From: Gluconobacter sp. P1C6_b
GTDB lineage: Bacteria > Pseudomonadota > Alphaproteobacteria > Acetobacterales > Acetobacteraceae
Direction of reading: 5' to 3'
DNA: 64,000 nucleotides
Assembly: GCF_018811945.1 (NCBI RefSeq)
Contig: NZ_JACRVU010000002.1
Location: forward strand, 228,999-292,998
Shown: positions 18,218 through 26,896 of the stretch, piece by piece
How the letters are laid out: each line of letters begins with the position of its first letter
Position numbering within the stretch: position 1 is the stretch's first letter
The notes under the pieces: model-generated
Told to the model about the DNA's origin: nothing
Seen by the model: the letters and a program-made list of their open reading frames with translations, nothing else
Databases searched by the model: none
Translations under genes and position numbers: made by a program

Positions 18218-19762
18218 ATGATGTATTACAGCCGGCTCAGACTGCTGGGCGTCGCAGGCATCTGCCTGATTGGCGTGCTCCTGTGTCTGCCCAATTTTCT
18301 GCGTTCTCCCGCACCCTCCCTGCCCTGGCGGCAGATTCATCTGGGGCTCGATCTGCGGGGTGGGTCCTACCTTCTCCTTCAGCTCGATCTGAAATCCCTT
18401 GAGCATGACCGCCTGCAGTCCCTCCAGGATCAGGCACGCCAGACGCTTCTGGACCGGTCTCTGGGATATCGCGATTTTGTCCGCGACGATGCAACGGCCA
18501 GCCTGAGCTTCATGCCCCGTTCGGACGCCGAACGTGATGCCGCGCTCAAGGCCATGCAGTCCCTGCCGCCGGTGGTGCCGAACGAGTTCACGACGTCTGA
18601 AAAGGACGGACGCATCGTCCTGACGCTTCAACATGAGGCGATGCTGGCCCGTGCGCGCGAAGCCGTGGCACAGTCGATCGAAATCGTCCGTCGCCGTATC
18701 GACGCAACGGGTGCGATTGATCCGAGCATTGCGCGTGAAGGTGACGACCGGATTGTCGTGGAGCTTCCGGGCGTCAGCGATCCGGAGCGGATCAAGAGCC
18801 TTCTCGGCACGACAGCCCGTCTGACCTTCCGTCTGCTGGCGCCAAACCCGAGCGTTGCAAGTCCCGGCTCGACAATGCTGGAGGACGAGAGCGTTCACAC
18901 GCAGGTCGCGGTGCAGGATCATGTCGATGTTGATGGCACGGACCTGACCAATGCGGGTGCCGTGATCGATCAGCAGAGCGGTGGCTGGGCCGTGACGTTC
19001 CAGCTCAACAGTGCTGGTGCAACGGCTTTTGCGAACGTCACGCGGGCTAATGTCGGCAAGCGCTTTGCGATCGTGCTGGACAACAAGGTCATTGAGGCGC
19101 CGAACATCATTAACCCGATCACGGCTGGAAACGGCCAGATCACGGGTGGTTTTGATGCCCGCAGTGCGTCTGATCTTGCGCTTCTTCTACGCGCTGGTGC
19201 CCTCCCTGCTCCGCTTTCGGTCGTAGAGCAGCGGACGATTGGTCCGAGCCTTGGTGCGGCGTCCATCCATGCGGGTGTCATCAGTCTGCTGACCGGTCTT
19301 CTTCTGGTCATTGTATTCATGGTCCTGTTCTACGGGCGTTTCGGCCTGTATGCGGATATCGCCCTGTTTGCGAACCTGATCCTGATGGTGGCGATCCTCT
19401 CGCTGTTCCAGGCAACACTCACCCTGCCTGGCATGGCGGGTATGCTGCTGACCCTGGGCATGGCTGTGGATGCCAACATCCTGATCAATGAACGCATCCG
19501 TGAAGAAGTGAAGCGGGGTCGTGGTCCGCTTCAGGCCCTGCAGGCCGGTTTTGACCGTGCAACCGGCACCATCATCGACAGTAACGCCACGGCGTTCCTG
19601 GCGCATGTCATGCTGTTCGTGTTCGGAACGGGTCCTGTCCGCAACTTCGCCCTGACGATCACCATCGGTATCGTTACGACCCTCTTCACGACACTCCTGC
19701 TGTCACGCCTTCTGGTCGTGCGGTGGTACGCCCTCGCCCGTCCCAAAGAACTTCCGGTCTGA
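18218..19762 (+). CDS. secD: Protein translocase subunit SecD
   Basis: A 514-residue inner-membrane SecD. One N-terminal membrane segment (residues 9-28) is followed by the LGLDLRGGSYLLLQLD motif, a large periplasmic domain and five further segments, including the loop LTLGMAVDANILINERIREE typical of SecD. With SecF it uses the proton gradient to help complete preprotein export. It is followed 5 bp later by secF. No yajC is in the window. Confidence 0.96.
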   Translation: MMYYSRLRLLGVAGICLIGVLLCLPNFLRSPAPSLPWRQIHLGLDLRGGSYLLLQLDLKSLEHDRLQSLQDQARQTLLDRSLGYRDFVRDDATASLSFMPRSDAERDAALKAMQSLPPVVPNEFTTSEKDGRIVLTLQHEAMLARAREAVAQSIEIVRRRIDATGAIDPSIAREGDDRIVVELPGVSDPERIKSLLGTTARLTFRLLAPNPSVASPGSTMLEDESVHTQVAVQDHVDVDGTDLTNAGAVIDQQSGGWAVTFQLNSAGATAFANVTRANVGKRFAIVLDNKVIEAPNIINPITAGNGQITGGFDARSASDLALLLRAGALPAPLSVVEQRTIGPSLGAASIHAGVISLLTGLLLVIVFMVLFYGRFGLYADIALFANLILMVAILSLFQATLTLPGMAGMLLTLGMAVDANILINERIREEVKRGRGPLQALQAGFDRATGTIIDSNATAFLAHVMLFVFGTGPVRNFALTITIGIVTTLFTTLLLSRLLVVRWYALARPKELPV

Positions 19763-19767
19763 TCGTC

Positions 19768-20706
19768 ATGCTGTCACGTCCCCTTTTCCGTTTTGTCCGT
19801 GACGATCGGCGCATCAACTTCATGCGCGGCCGTCATATGGGGCTGATCGTTTCGGCGGTCCTCTCCATTGCTTCCGTCATCCTGTTCTTCCAGCCCGGCC
19901 TGAAGCTCGGGCTGGATTTCCGCGGTGGCATCATCGTCGAAGCCCAGACCCCGGGCCCTGCCGATTTTGGCAAGCTGCGCGCAGCACTTGATCATGCCGG
20001 CATTCATCCCGATGCCGTGCAGGCGTTCGGATCGCCGCGTGATGTCCGTATCTCGATCAATGCTCCGGAAGGTGCGGATCGTGAAGTGCAGACCCAGAAG
20101 CTGGTTGATGGCGTCAAGAGCGCGATTTCGGCCGCCGAGCCCGGGACACAGGTTCTTCGTGCCGATGCCGTCGGTGCGTCGGTCTCGTCCGAGCTGTTCC
20201 GCGATGGCCTGCTGGCACTTGGCTTCAGTCTTGCGATGATCCTGATCTATATCTGGGTTCGTTTCGAACGCGAGTTCGCCATCAGTGCGGTGGTGACGCT
20301 CATTCTCGATCTGACAAAGACGGTCGGTTTTCTGGCCATTACACGCTTCGAATTCGATCTTGTGATGGTTGCCGCCCTTCTCACGATCCTGGGCTATTCC
20401 ACGAACGACAAGGTGGTGGTTTATGACCGAATCCGCGAGAATCTGCGCAAGTATCGCACGATGCCGTTGCGGGAGCTTCTGGATCTGTCCATTAACGAGA
20501 CCCTGAACCGCACGCTGGGCACATCCATGACAGTCTTCCTCGCTGCTCTGCCGCTCGCCCTGTTCGGTGGCAGCACGCTGACCGGATTTGCGACGGTCAT
20601 GCTGTTCGGTATTGTGGTGGGAACGTCCTCGTCCATCTTCATCGCGGCGCCCCTTCTGCTCCTGATGGGTGAGAAGCGGCTGCGCAAAGAGGTTGTAGCA
20701 GACTGA
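19768..20706 (+). CDS. secF: Protein translocase subunit SecF
   Basis: A 312-residue SecF. It has the first membrane segment near residues 25-45, then LGLDFRGGIIVEAQ, and later ILGYSTNDKVVVYDRIREN, the signature of SecF. The ATG at 19768 (MLSRPLFRFV) lies 5 bp after the secD stop and is preferred to the upstream in-frame start, which overlaps secD. Transcription should end at the strong hairpin at 20721-20767. Confidence 0.96.
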   Translation: MLSRPLFRFVRDDRRINFMRGRHMGLIVSAVLSIASVILFFQPGLKLGLDFRGGIIVEAQTPGPADFGKLRAALDHAGIHPDAVQAFGSPRDVRISINAPEGADREVQTQKLVDGVKSAISAAEPGTQVLRADAVGASVSSELFRDGLLALGFSLAMILIYIWVRFEREFAISAVVTLILDLTKTVGFLAITRFEFDLVMVAALLTILGYSTNDKVVVYDRIRENLRKYRTMPLRELLDLSINETLNRTLGTSMTVFLAALPLALFGGSTLTGFATVMLFGIVVGTSSSIFIAAPLLLLMGEKRLRKEVVAD

Positions 20707-20720
20707 TCGGGTCTGTCTCG

Positions 20721-20767
20721 GACACAAAAAAACCGGCGTCCCTCATGGGAGCCGGTTTTTTTGTGTC
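20721..20767. terminator. Bidirectional terminator shared by secF and the convergent lipoprotein gene
   Basis: A perfect 17-bp inverted repeat (arms 20721-20737 and 20751-20767, GACAC-A7-CCGGC and its complement) with a 13-nt loop. The 7-nt A and T tracts give a U-run after a CCGGC stem in both directions. The last eight codons of the minus-strand lipoprotein gene run into the hairpin: its stop codon (20743-20745) lies in the loop. Confidence 0.9.
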
Positions 20768-21135
20768 TGCTCTGATGGATTGGCGGGTATGGGCGGTATT
20801 TTCTGAGGAAGGTCTGCCAGAAGGCTGGAAAGTGCCTGATCAGCCTGTCGATTGGCTGAAGAGCTTTGCAGCTTCAGGGCATTGACCGTTGCCTGCTGGG
20901 CCGCCCTGTCCAGAGCCACCAGTTGTGACAGTCCTTCAGGGCCGATCTGTCCTGTCATGACCGCGCCCCGGGCCATACCATGGGCGATCAGATAGGCATA
21001 AAGCCGCGAATTGGGAGATGGCGGCAGTCCTGTCATTGCAGGGCGTGCCGCGCATCCGGCCAGAAAGCTTCCCATCACAAACAGTGTGACGGCAGGGCGC
21101 CAGACTGCGCGACGGGAGGCTTTCGTTTCTGTCAT
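20743..21135 (-). CDS. Small lipoprotein of unknown function
   Basis: A 130-residue protein with an N-terminal signal and lipobox (FLAGC at about residue 28). The mature part is mostly alpha-helical, with no family I recognise. Its ATG overlaps the mscL stop codon by one base, so the two are likely co-transcribed. The 3' end lies inside the bidirectional terminator, so its C-terminus QKNRLP is dictated partly by the hairpin. Confidence 0.7.
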   Translation of the reverse strand: MTETKASRRAVWRPAVTLFVMGSFLAGCAARPAMTGLPPSPNSRLYAYLIAHGMARGAVMTGQIGPEGLSQLVALDRAAQQATVNALKLQSSSANRQADQALSSLLADLPQKIPPIPANPSEQTQKNRLP

Positions 21136-21593
21136 CAGGAGTTTTTCTGTGCCAGAAGGTCGCGGATTTCCGTGAGAAGAACCTCTTCTTTCGTCGGAGC
21201 CGGCGGGGCGGCAGGAGCGGCTTCCTGCTTGCGGCTCAGTTTGCTGAGGATACGCGTCAGCCAGAAGATGAAAAATGCAACGATCAGGAACTGGATCACG
21301 GCATTGAGGAATACACCGATATTCACGGTGACGGCGCCGGCCTTCTGGGCTTCGGCGAGCGTATCCTTGACGGGGCCCTTAAGCGTGATGAACAGGTTCG
21401 AGAAGTCGACGCCACCCGTGAGCAGACCGATGAACGGCGTCAGGATGTCCTTGACCGCACTGCCGACGATCGCGCTGAATGCAGCACCGATCACGACACC
21501 GACGGCGAGGTCGAGCACGTTGCCACGCATGATGAACTTCTGGAAATCGCTGACCCAGCCCGGGGTGTGCAGCTTGTGTTTGGTTTCGCTCAT
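21135..21593 (-). CDS. mscL: Large-conductance mechanosensitive channel MscL
   Basis: A 152-residue MscL. It has the short N-terminal helix (WVSDFQKFIMRGNVLDLAVG), a pore-lining first membrane segment with AVGVVIGAAFSAIVGS, a second segment (VFLNAVIQFLIVAFFIFW) and a charged C-terminal bundle. It opens on membrane tension and releases solutes during hypo-osmotic shock. The ATG at 21593 (MSETKHKL) is chosen; the 20-codon upstream extension is not MscL-like. Confidence 0.95.
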   Translation of the reverse strand: MSETKHKLHTPGWVSDFQKFIMRGNVLDLAVGVVIGAAFSAIVGSAVKDILTPFIGLLTGGVDFSNLFITLKGPVKDTLAEAQKAGAVTVNIGVFLNAVIQFLIVAFFIFWLTRILSKLSRKQEAAPAAPPAPTKEEVLLTEIRDLLAQKNS

Positions 21594-21782
21594 ATCAAAC
21601 CTTTCTCGGTAGCCGTGCAGGCACGGTCGCAGGCCTGACAGTCGAGCCCGCATTCATTGCAAGGGATAAACGGACTCATACGATCCAGTAAAGGCCACTT
21701 TCATCCGGAAGCGCTTTCCGTTATATGCGCCTGATGATTCGCCCCGGTCGGCATCGGGGCTTTCTTTATGGAGTAGAAATTC

Positions 21783-22010
21783 ATGAAATCCGGCATCCAT
21801 CCCGACTACCACGAGATCACCGTCATCATGACCGACGGAACCGAATACAAGACCCATTCGTGCTATGGCGAACCGGGCGCGACGCTGCGTCTTGACGTTG
21901 ATCCGAAGTCCCATCCGGCCTGGACGGGCGTCCAGCGCATGATGGATACCGGAGGCCAGGTCGCAAAGTTCAACAAGCGCTTTGCTGGCATCGGTACGCG
22001 CACGAAGTAA
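21783..22010 (+). CDS. rpmE: 50S ribosomal protein L31
   Basis: A 75-residue L31 beginning [20 protein letters not shown] and ending with the conserved [14 protein letters not shown]. It lacks the CxxC zinc-ribbon cysteines of the zinc-binding form and matches the Cys-poor L31 seen in alphaproteobacteria. It has a good ribosome site (GGAG before the ATG) and stands alone between mscL (divergent) and the Hsp20 gene. Confidence 0.95.
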   Translation: MKSGIHPDYHEITVIMTDGTEYKTHSCYGEPGATLRLDVDPKSHPAWTGVQRMMDTGGQVAKFNKRFAGIGTRTK

Positions 22011-22167
22011 TTCGGCGCACCTCCCTGCCGTCTCCTCTTGAAGACGGTCGGGTCGGAACCTATCTGGAAAACCAGCCGTGATGCCGTTCGGGTCGCGGTT
22101 GGTTTGACCATAGCATTTTGCCATATCGGGAAATGCGCCAGATGATTCCTGCCTGAAGGAGGTTTCA

Positions 22168-22626
22168 GTGACCTACGATTTTACACCGCTGTTCCGCAGC
22201 GCGATCGGTTTTGACCGACTGGCCACCATGGCTGGCAATGTTGCCAACGCCCAGGCCCTTCCAAGCTATCCGCCCTACAATATCGAAAAAACCGGCGAGA
22301 CGAACTATGTCCTGACGATGGCCCTTGCGGGTTTTCGGCCTGAAGACGTGGACGTTGTCCAGGAAGACAATACGCTTGTCGTGCGCGGTAGTGTTCCCGA
22401 AAACAGCCGTGACCGGGAGTGGCTGCATCGCGGCATTGCTACGCGTGCGTTCGAACGCCGCTTCGTTCTGGCCGATCATACGGAAATCGACCGTGCGGAT
22501 CTGGTGAACGGCCTGCTGTCCATTGCTGTCCGCCAGCTCGTCCCGGAAGCTGCAAGACCGCGCCGTATTCCGGTGCGGACTGAAGCCGTGCACGCAGCCC
22601 CGGCTGAAACCGTTCAGGCGGCCTGA
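22168..22626 (+). CDS. Small heat shock protein, IbpA/Hsp20 type
   Basis: A 152-residue Hsp20. The GTG start at 22168 follows a strong AAGGAGG site (22157-22163). The alpha-crystallin domain spans about residues 38-125, with LTMALAGFRPEDVDVV, LVVRGSVPENSRDREWLHRGIA and the FERRFVLADH block specific to the IbpA subclass. It binds unfolding proteins and passes them to DnaK/ClpB. A terminator hairpin follows at 22633. Confidence 0.92.
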   Translation: MTYDFTPLFRSAIGFDRLATMAGNVANAQALPSYPPYNIEKTGETNYVLTMALAGFRPEDVDVVQEDNTLVVRGSVPENSRDREWLHRGIATRAFERRFVLADHTEIDRADLVNGLLSIAVRQLVPEAARPRRIPVRTEAVHAAPAETVQAA

Positions 22627-22632
22627 GCATTT

Positions 22633-22670
22633 GGAGCGGGAGTGCTGTAAAAGCACCCCCGCTCCGTTTT
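22633..22670 (+). terminator. Rho-independent terminator after the Hsp20 gene
   Basis: The left arm GGAGCGGGAGTGCT (22633-22646) pairs with AGCACCCCCGCTCC (22652-22665) with one mismatch, followed by GTTTT. It starts 6 bp after the stop codon. Confidence 0.85.
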
Positions 22671-22838
22671 GGTGCTTGACCGCCGCGGCTTCGGTGCCGC
22701 ATACCCGTTTCCATTATCGCAGAGCATCCAGCAGGTGCCGCGATCATATCCCGGGCGGGATTGGTTCCTCGCCGGATACGCCCGATCGGTGCCTGCGGAA
22801 GCTGGCTCCATCCGTGTCCCAGCAAGGAACGCACCGAC

Positions 22839-23423
22839 ATGACCCTGCCTTTGATGCCCAAGGCCACGGCCGTCTGGCTGATCGAGAAAACCGGTCTTAC
22901 CTTCACCCAGATCGCAGAATTCTGTGGCATGCACCCGCTTGAGGTCCAGGCGATTGCGGATGGTGAAGTCGCCGCCGGGATCAACGGCTATGACCCGATC
23001 AAGAATCATCAGCTCGCCGAAGCGGAAATCAAGCGCTGCGAAGCGGACACGAATGCCCGCCTGAAAATCATGCCGACGTCCAGCCCGGTGAAGCGTCGCG
23101 CCAAGGGCGCCCGCTATACTCCGGTGGCCAAGCGCAATGACCGTCCGGATGCCATCGCATTCGTCCTGCGCCAGTTCCCCCAGCTTTCCGAAGCGCAGAT
23201 CGTCAAGCTGCTTGGTACGACCAAGGACACCATCACCAAGGTCCGTGACCGCCAGCACTGGAACAGCGCTAACATCAAGCCGCGTGATCCCGTGATTCTC
23301 GGCCTGTGCACCCAGACCGATCTGAACGCGGCCGTTACGGCTGCCAATGACCGTCTGGCCCGCGAAGGCCATGCGCTTCCCGTTGTGGAAGCCTATGTTC
23401 CTGACAGCGACAGTCATGCCTGA
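22839..23423 (+). CDS. trcR: Cell cycle transcriptional regulator TrcR (DUF1013)
   Basis: A 194-residue DUF1013 protein, a DNA-binding family largely restricted to alphaproteobacteria. The N-terminal helix-turn-helix is LIEKTGLTFTQIAEFCGMHPLEV, and a second HTH-like unit is AQIVKLLGTTKDTITKVRDR. In Caulobacter the homologue is a CtrA-linked transcription regulator. The ATG at 22839 begins the conserved MTLPLMPKATAVWLIEKTG, and the longer frame starting at 22761 is rejected. Confidence 0.9.
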   Translation: MTLPLMPKATAVWLIEKTGLTFTQIAEFCGMHPLEVQAIADGEVAAGINGYDPIKNHQLAEAEIKRCEADTNARLKIMPTSSPVKRRAKGARYTPVAKRNDRPDAIAFVLRQFPQLSEAQIVKLLGTTKDTITKVRDRQHWNSANIKPRDPVILGLCTQTDLNAAVTAANDRLAREGHALPVVEAYVPDSDSHA

Positions 23424-23465
23424 TTGCGGTGTCCGGACCGGCCTGTAAGGGGCTGGTTCGGATGA

Positions 23466-23502
23466 ATGCCTGACGGGCACTGGCCCGGTACCCGTCAGGC
23501 AT
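23466..23502. terminator. Perfect 12-bp hairpin between trcR and the YdcH-like gene
   Basis: The arms ATGCCTGACGGG (23466-23477) and their exact complement (23491-23502) surround a 13-nt loop. It has no T-tract, so it may be a weak terminator or a leader structure for the downstream purEK transcript. Confidence 0.45.
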
Positions 23503-23574
23503 GATACTGCAATGAAAAGAGTGGAAAGAATCAGTCTCTCCACGACGCCTGAACGTTCTCCGGGACCGGATGCC

Positions 23575-23775
23575 ATGATGACTGACGACAATGCCATGCT
23601 GAAACGTCTGCACGAACTGCGCAGCGAGCATCGCGACCTTGATACCGTCATCGAGCGTCTCGTCCATCATCCCCTCAACCAGCTCCAGCTTCAGCGCCTC
23701 AAGAAGCGCAAGCTCCAGCTCAAAGATGAGATTTCGTGGATCGAGACTCGTCTGATCCCGGATAATATTGCCTGA
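23575..23775 (+). CDS. YdcH-like protein (DUF465)
   Basis: A 66-residue, helical, charged protein of the DUF465 family, with the hallmark LHELRSEHRDLDTVIERL and LKKRKLQLKDEI. Function is not established. It ends 0 bp before the purE ATG (TGAATG), an association with purE that recurs in alphaproteobacteria. The start could be the second ATG at 23578. Confidence 0.85.
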   Translation: MMTDDNAMLKRLHELRSEHRDLDTVIERLVHHPLNQLQLQRLKKRKLQLKDEISWIETRLIPDNIA

Positions 23776-24300
23776 ATGAGCCAGATCCTCTCCGCCGACG
23801 AAACCCTTCAGGACGACATGCCGATCCGTGTCGGTGTGATCATGGGAAGCCAGTCCGACTGGGACACCATGCGCTATGCCTGCGAGATCCTTGACGATCT
23901 TGGAATTGCCCACGAAAAGCGGATCGTCTCGGCTCACCGCACGCCTGACCGTCTTGTGGATTATGCCAAAACAGCCCGTCAGCGTGGCCTTCATGTGATT
24001 ATCGCCGGTGCGGGTGGTGCGGCGCATCTTCCGGGTATGTGTTCCGCCTGGACAAGCATTCCTGTCCTCGGCGTTCCTGTGCAGAGCCGTGCCCTGAACG
24101 GGCAGGACAGCCTGCTCTCTATCGTGCAGATGCCGGGTGGGGTTCCTGTCGGGACCCTGGCGATCGGCAAGGCCGGCGCAATCAATGCCGGCCTGCTCGC
24201 CGCGTCGATCCTGTCGGTTACCGACAAACAGGTCATGGCGCGTCTGGATGCCTGGCGTGCGACGCAGACGGCGGCTGTTGCGGATGTTCCGGTCGAATGA
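23776..24300 (+). CDS. purE: 5-(carboxyamino)imidazole ribonucleotide mutase PurE
   Basis: A 174-residue class I PurE. It converts N5-CAIR to CAIR in purine synthesis, acting after PurK. Signatures are [39 protein letters not shown] and [20 protein letters not shown]. Its stop overlaps the purK start (ATGA). Confidence 0.96.
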   Translation: MSQILSADETLQDDMPIRVGVIMGSQSDWDTMRYACEILDDLGIAHEKRIVSAHRTPDRLVDYAKTARQRGLHVIIAGAGGAAHLPGMCSAWTSIPVLGVPVQSRALNGQDSLLSIVQMPGGVPVGTLAIGKAGAINAGLLAASILSVTDKQVMARLDAWRATQTAAVADVPVE

Positions 24301-25472
24301 AGGCGCAGGTTTTTGCTCCCGGCAGTACGATCGGGATTATCGGTGGCGGGCAGCTTGGTCGCATGTCAGCCGTGGCGGCCTCGAAGCTTGGCTTTCATGT
24401 GCATGTTCTGAGCACTGAGGCACAAAGTCCGGCTACGGAAGTCGTGGCGTCGGTGACGGTCGGAGCCTATGACGATCCGGCGGCGCTTGAGGATTTTGCC
24501 TCGCGCTGTGATGTCGTGACCTTCGAGTTCGAGAATATCAGTGCCGAAGGACTGGCCCTGCTTGAGAAGCACCGGCCGGTGCGACCAGCGGGCGAGATCC
24601 TGCGGATCAGTCAGGACCGGATTGCGGAAAAGACGCGCCTGTCCGAAATCGGCGTCAGTCTGGCCCCCTGGCGGGCCGTTAATGGCCCCGAGGATCTGGC
24701 AGGGCTTGAGACGCTCGGTTTTCCGCTTATTCTCAAGACGACCCGCTTTGGTTACGACGGCAAGGGTCAATTCCGGGTGGCTGATGCCGAGGCCCTCGCA
24801 ACTCTACAGGATCTGCCCTACCCGCTCGTTGCGGAGAAGATGATCGATTTCGAGCGTGAGCTCAGCGTGATGGTAGTCCGTGGTCTGGACGGGACCGTGC
24901 GGTGTTTCGATACGGTCGAGAACCGGCACCGCAATGGCATTCTGGACGTAACGCTGGCCCCTGCCCGCGTCATGCCGGATCTGGCTCTTCAGGCTCAGGA
25001 CATGGCAGCCTGCATTGCCGAGGCGCTGGGTCTGATCGGGATCATGGGCGTGGAGATGTTCCACGCTGCCGATGGCAGCCTCATGGTGAACGAGATTGCT
25101 CCTCGTCCGCATAACTCCGGGCACTGGACCATGGATGCGTGTCTGGTGGACCAGTTCGAAATGCATGTGCGTGCCGTCGCGGGACTGCCACTTCCGCCGG
25201 CGCGTCGCCATTCCGATGCGGTCATGCACAATCTGATCGGGCCGGAGGACATGACGCGTGTCCCGGCCATTCTCGCGACGGATGGGGCATCGCTTCACCT
25301 TTACGGCAAGGCGGAGGCGCGTCCGGGCCGGAAGATGGGGCATGTGAACACTATTTTCCCGCGAGGGGCCCTGCCGGGCGAGCTGGCGCTTGAAGGGCTT
25401 CTGCCGCCTCGTATCCGAGGCCTCAGAGCAGATTGCTGCGGCGAAAGCTCGTGTGGCGGCCATTGCCGATGA
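24297..25472 (+). CDS. purK: 5-(carboxyamino)imidazole ribonucleotide synthase PurK
   Basis: A 391-residue ATP-grasp enzyme that carboxylates AIR with bicarbonate and ATP. It begins with the dinucleotide-like motif [41 protein letters not shown] and [18 protein letters not shown] are present. The ATG at 24297 overlaps the purE stop. The final ~20 residues (from about [11 protein letters not shown]) do not look like PurK and lie antisense to the end of radC, so the C-terminus may have been extended by drift. Confidence 0.93.
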   Translation: MKAQVFAPGSTIGIIGGGQLGRMSAVAASKLGFHVHVLSTEAQSPATEVVASVTVGAYDDPAALEDFASRCDVVTFEFENISAEGLALLEKHRPVRPAGEILRISQDRIAEKTRLSEIGVSLAPWRAVNGPEDLAGLETLGFPLILKTTRFGYDGKGQFRVADAEALATLQDLPYPLVAEKMIDFERELSVMVVRGLDGTVRCFDTVENRHRNGILDVTLAPARVMPDLALQAQDMAACIAEALGLIGIMGVEMFHAADGSLMVNEIAPRPHNSGHWTMDACLVDQFEMHVRAVAGLPLPPARRHSDAVMHNLIGPEDMTRVPAILATDGASLHLYGKAEARPGRKMGHVNTIFPRGALPGELALEGLLPPRIRGLRADCCGESSCGGHCR

Positions 25473-26178
25473 TGAAATGGTCTGCGATCGTGACACCGAC
25501 CACTTCGAGCGCCGCCTGAACCTGCATGGTCATCTGAAGATCGGCTTCTGAGGGCGTGGGGTCGCCGCTGGGATGGTTATGGACCAGAACGAGCGCGGTC
25601 GCGCCGATTTCCACGGCGCGTCTTGCGACTTCCCGCGGATAGACGGGTGTGTGATTGACTGTGCCTCTGGCCTGCGCCTCATCGGCGATCAGGCTGTTTT
25701 TTTCGTTGAGAAACAGGATGCGGAACTGCTCGATGTTCTCCCGCGCCAGACGGGCCGTGAGATAGTCGAGAAGTTTCTGTTCGTTGTCGAGCACATCCTC
25801 AGGCGGCAGGCGCGCATGATTGTAGCGTAACGCCGCTTCCTGAAGTACGCGGATCATGGGCAGCATATGCGTGCCCATATCCGTGATGCTTTCGAGTTCC
25901 CTGTTCGTAGCGGACAGGACGGTGGCCAGAGAGCCGAAACGCGCGAAGAGATTGCGCGACAGTTCAGCACTGCCCGTTTCACGTCCGGTGAACAGAACGG
26001 TTAAAAGATGCAGCAGAGTTGCATCGTCGAGATGCCGCCCCCGCCCCGTTAGCAGGGCAAGCGGCGGCTCTATTTCTGGAAGAGTATCCGTCAGTGCCGT
26101 GATCTGTCGCAGGTCGGCCGACGACAGGCCTGTCATGCTGTCAGAAAATCCGGTTGTTTCGGCATTCCCGTCGTCCAT
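25423..26178 (-). CDS. radC: RadC family protein with intact JAMM motif
   Basis: A 251-residue RadC/UPF0758 protein. The C-terminal domain keeps the complete JAMM metal site: an upstream Glu (residues before FRILFLNEKNSLI) and HNHPSGDPTPSEAD. The biochemical role is unsettled despite the radC name. It is the second of two tandem radC genes on this strand. I chose the ATG at 26178 (MDDGNAETT), which overlaps nothing upstream. Its 3' end overlaps the convergent purK by 50 bp. Confidence 0.9.
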   Translation of the reverse strand: MDDGNAETTGFSDSMTGLSSADLRQITALTDTLPEIEPPLALLTGRGRHLDDATLLHLLTVLFTGRETGSAELSRNLFARFGSLATVLSATNRELESITDMGTHMLPMIRVLQEAALRYNHARLPPEDVLDNEQKLLDYLTARLARENIEQFRILFLNEKNSLIADEAQARGTVNHTPVYPREVARRAVEIGATALVLVHNHPSGDPTPSEADLQMTMQVQAALEVVGVTIADHFIIGNGRHTSFRRSNLL

Positions 26179-26179
26179 C

Positions 26180-26869
26180 TTACAGCAGCCCTTCCTGACG
26201 CAGGCTGGACGGGCGCCCGTCCCCTGCAATGAGTACATCATGAAGCATGATGGACAGGGGGCGCATCGCGAAATCGAGCTGCCGTGCCGATTGTGACAGA
26301 TCGGCCGGACGCTCCGTGGGGCTGATATGGAAACCGATCAGGGCCGTTGCGTGCAGTGCGAGGGCCCGGATGGCGATGGCGCGGTTGCGTTCGGCAAGAC
26401 TGTCAGCCTCGGCCGCGGTTTCATCCGCGAGAAGACGGTTGCGGTTGTCGAGATAGAGCAGCCGGAACTGTCCTGGAACACCACCCTCCAGCGCCTGTTC
26501 GAGATAGGCTGTGAGCTGTTCCCAGTTGCTCAGTGTCGGACGTTCACGCTGTTCAGAAGACGCCAGACGTTCGGCTGCCACACCGGGGAGACGCAGGACC
26601 CGGATGGCATCATCTTTCAGACCCGCGGTGCGCAGGGCCTGCGTGGGTGCGCGGAAAACGTTCACTAGGCTGCCGAAATGGGAGATCAGTCCTTTGGCAA
26701 GCGGTTTCGTGTCCTTGCGCGGAACACCTGCGAAGAGCAGCATTTCAAGGATCTCGTAATCGGCGAGCGTGTGGGCACCATTGGCCAGCACGCGGGCGCG
26801 CATTCTGGCGCGGTGCCCCTGAGGTCCTGTGCCGCGTGTCAGATCGATCCGGGGATAGGTGTTGGCCAT
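26180..26869 (-). CDS. RadC paralogue with degenerate JAMM motif
   Basis: A 229-residue RadC-like protein just upstream of the intact one (1-bp gap). The N-terminal UPF0758 part is well preserved (RMRARVLANGAHTLADYEIL), as is the C-terminal ML.DVLIAGDGRPSSLRQEGLL. Where the family has HxHPSGDPxPSxxD, this protein has HISPTERPADLSQS: the second metal His and the Asp are lost. It is therefore unlikely to bind zinc in the JAMM manner and may be a structural partner of its neighbour. Confidence 0.85.
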   Translation of the reverse strand: MANTYPRIDLTRGTGPQGHRARMRARVLANGAHTLADYEILEMLLFAGVPRKDTKPLAKGLISHFGSLVNVFRAPTQALRTAGLKDDAIRVLRLPGVAAERLASSEQRERPTLSNWEQLTAYLEQALEGGVPGQFRLLYLDNRNRLLADETAAEADSLAERNRAIAIRALALHATALIGFHISPTERPADLSQSARQLDFAMRPLSIMLHDVLIAGDGRPSSLRQEGLL

Positions 26870-26896
26870 GACGGTATCTCACTCTATATCGGGAGG

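Noticed and set aside
19774..20727. Long minus-strand frame opposite secF
   Set aside because: Antisense to a well-conserved secF; its length comes from codon bias.
25417..25552. Alternative PurK C-terminus in another frame ([20 protein letters not shown])
   Set aside because: It looked like a frameshift, but it is exactly antisense to the conserved radC C-terminus, which explains its protein-like look.
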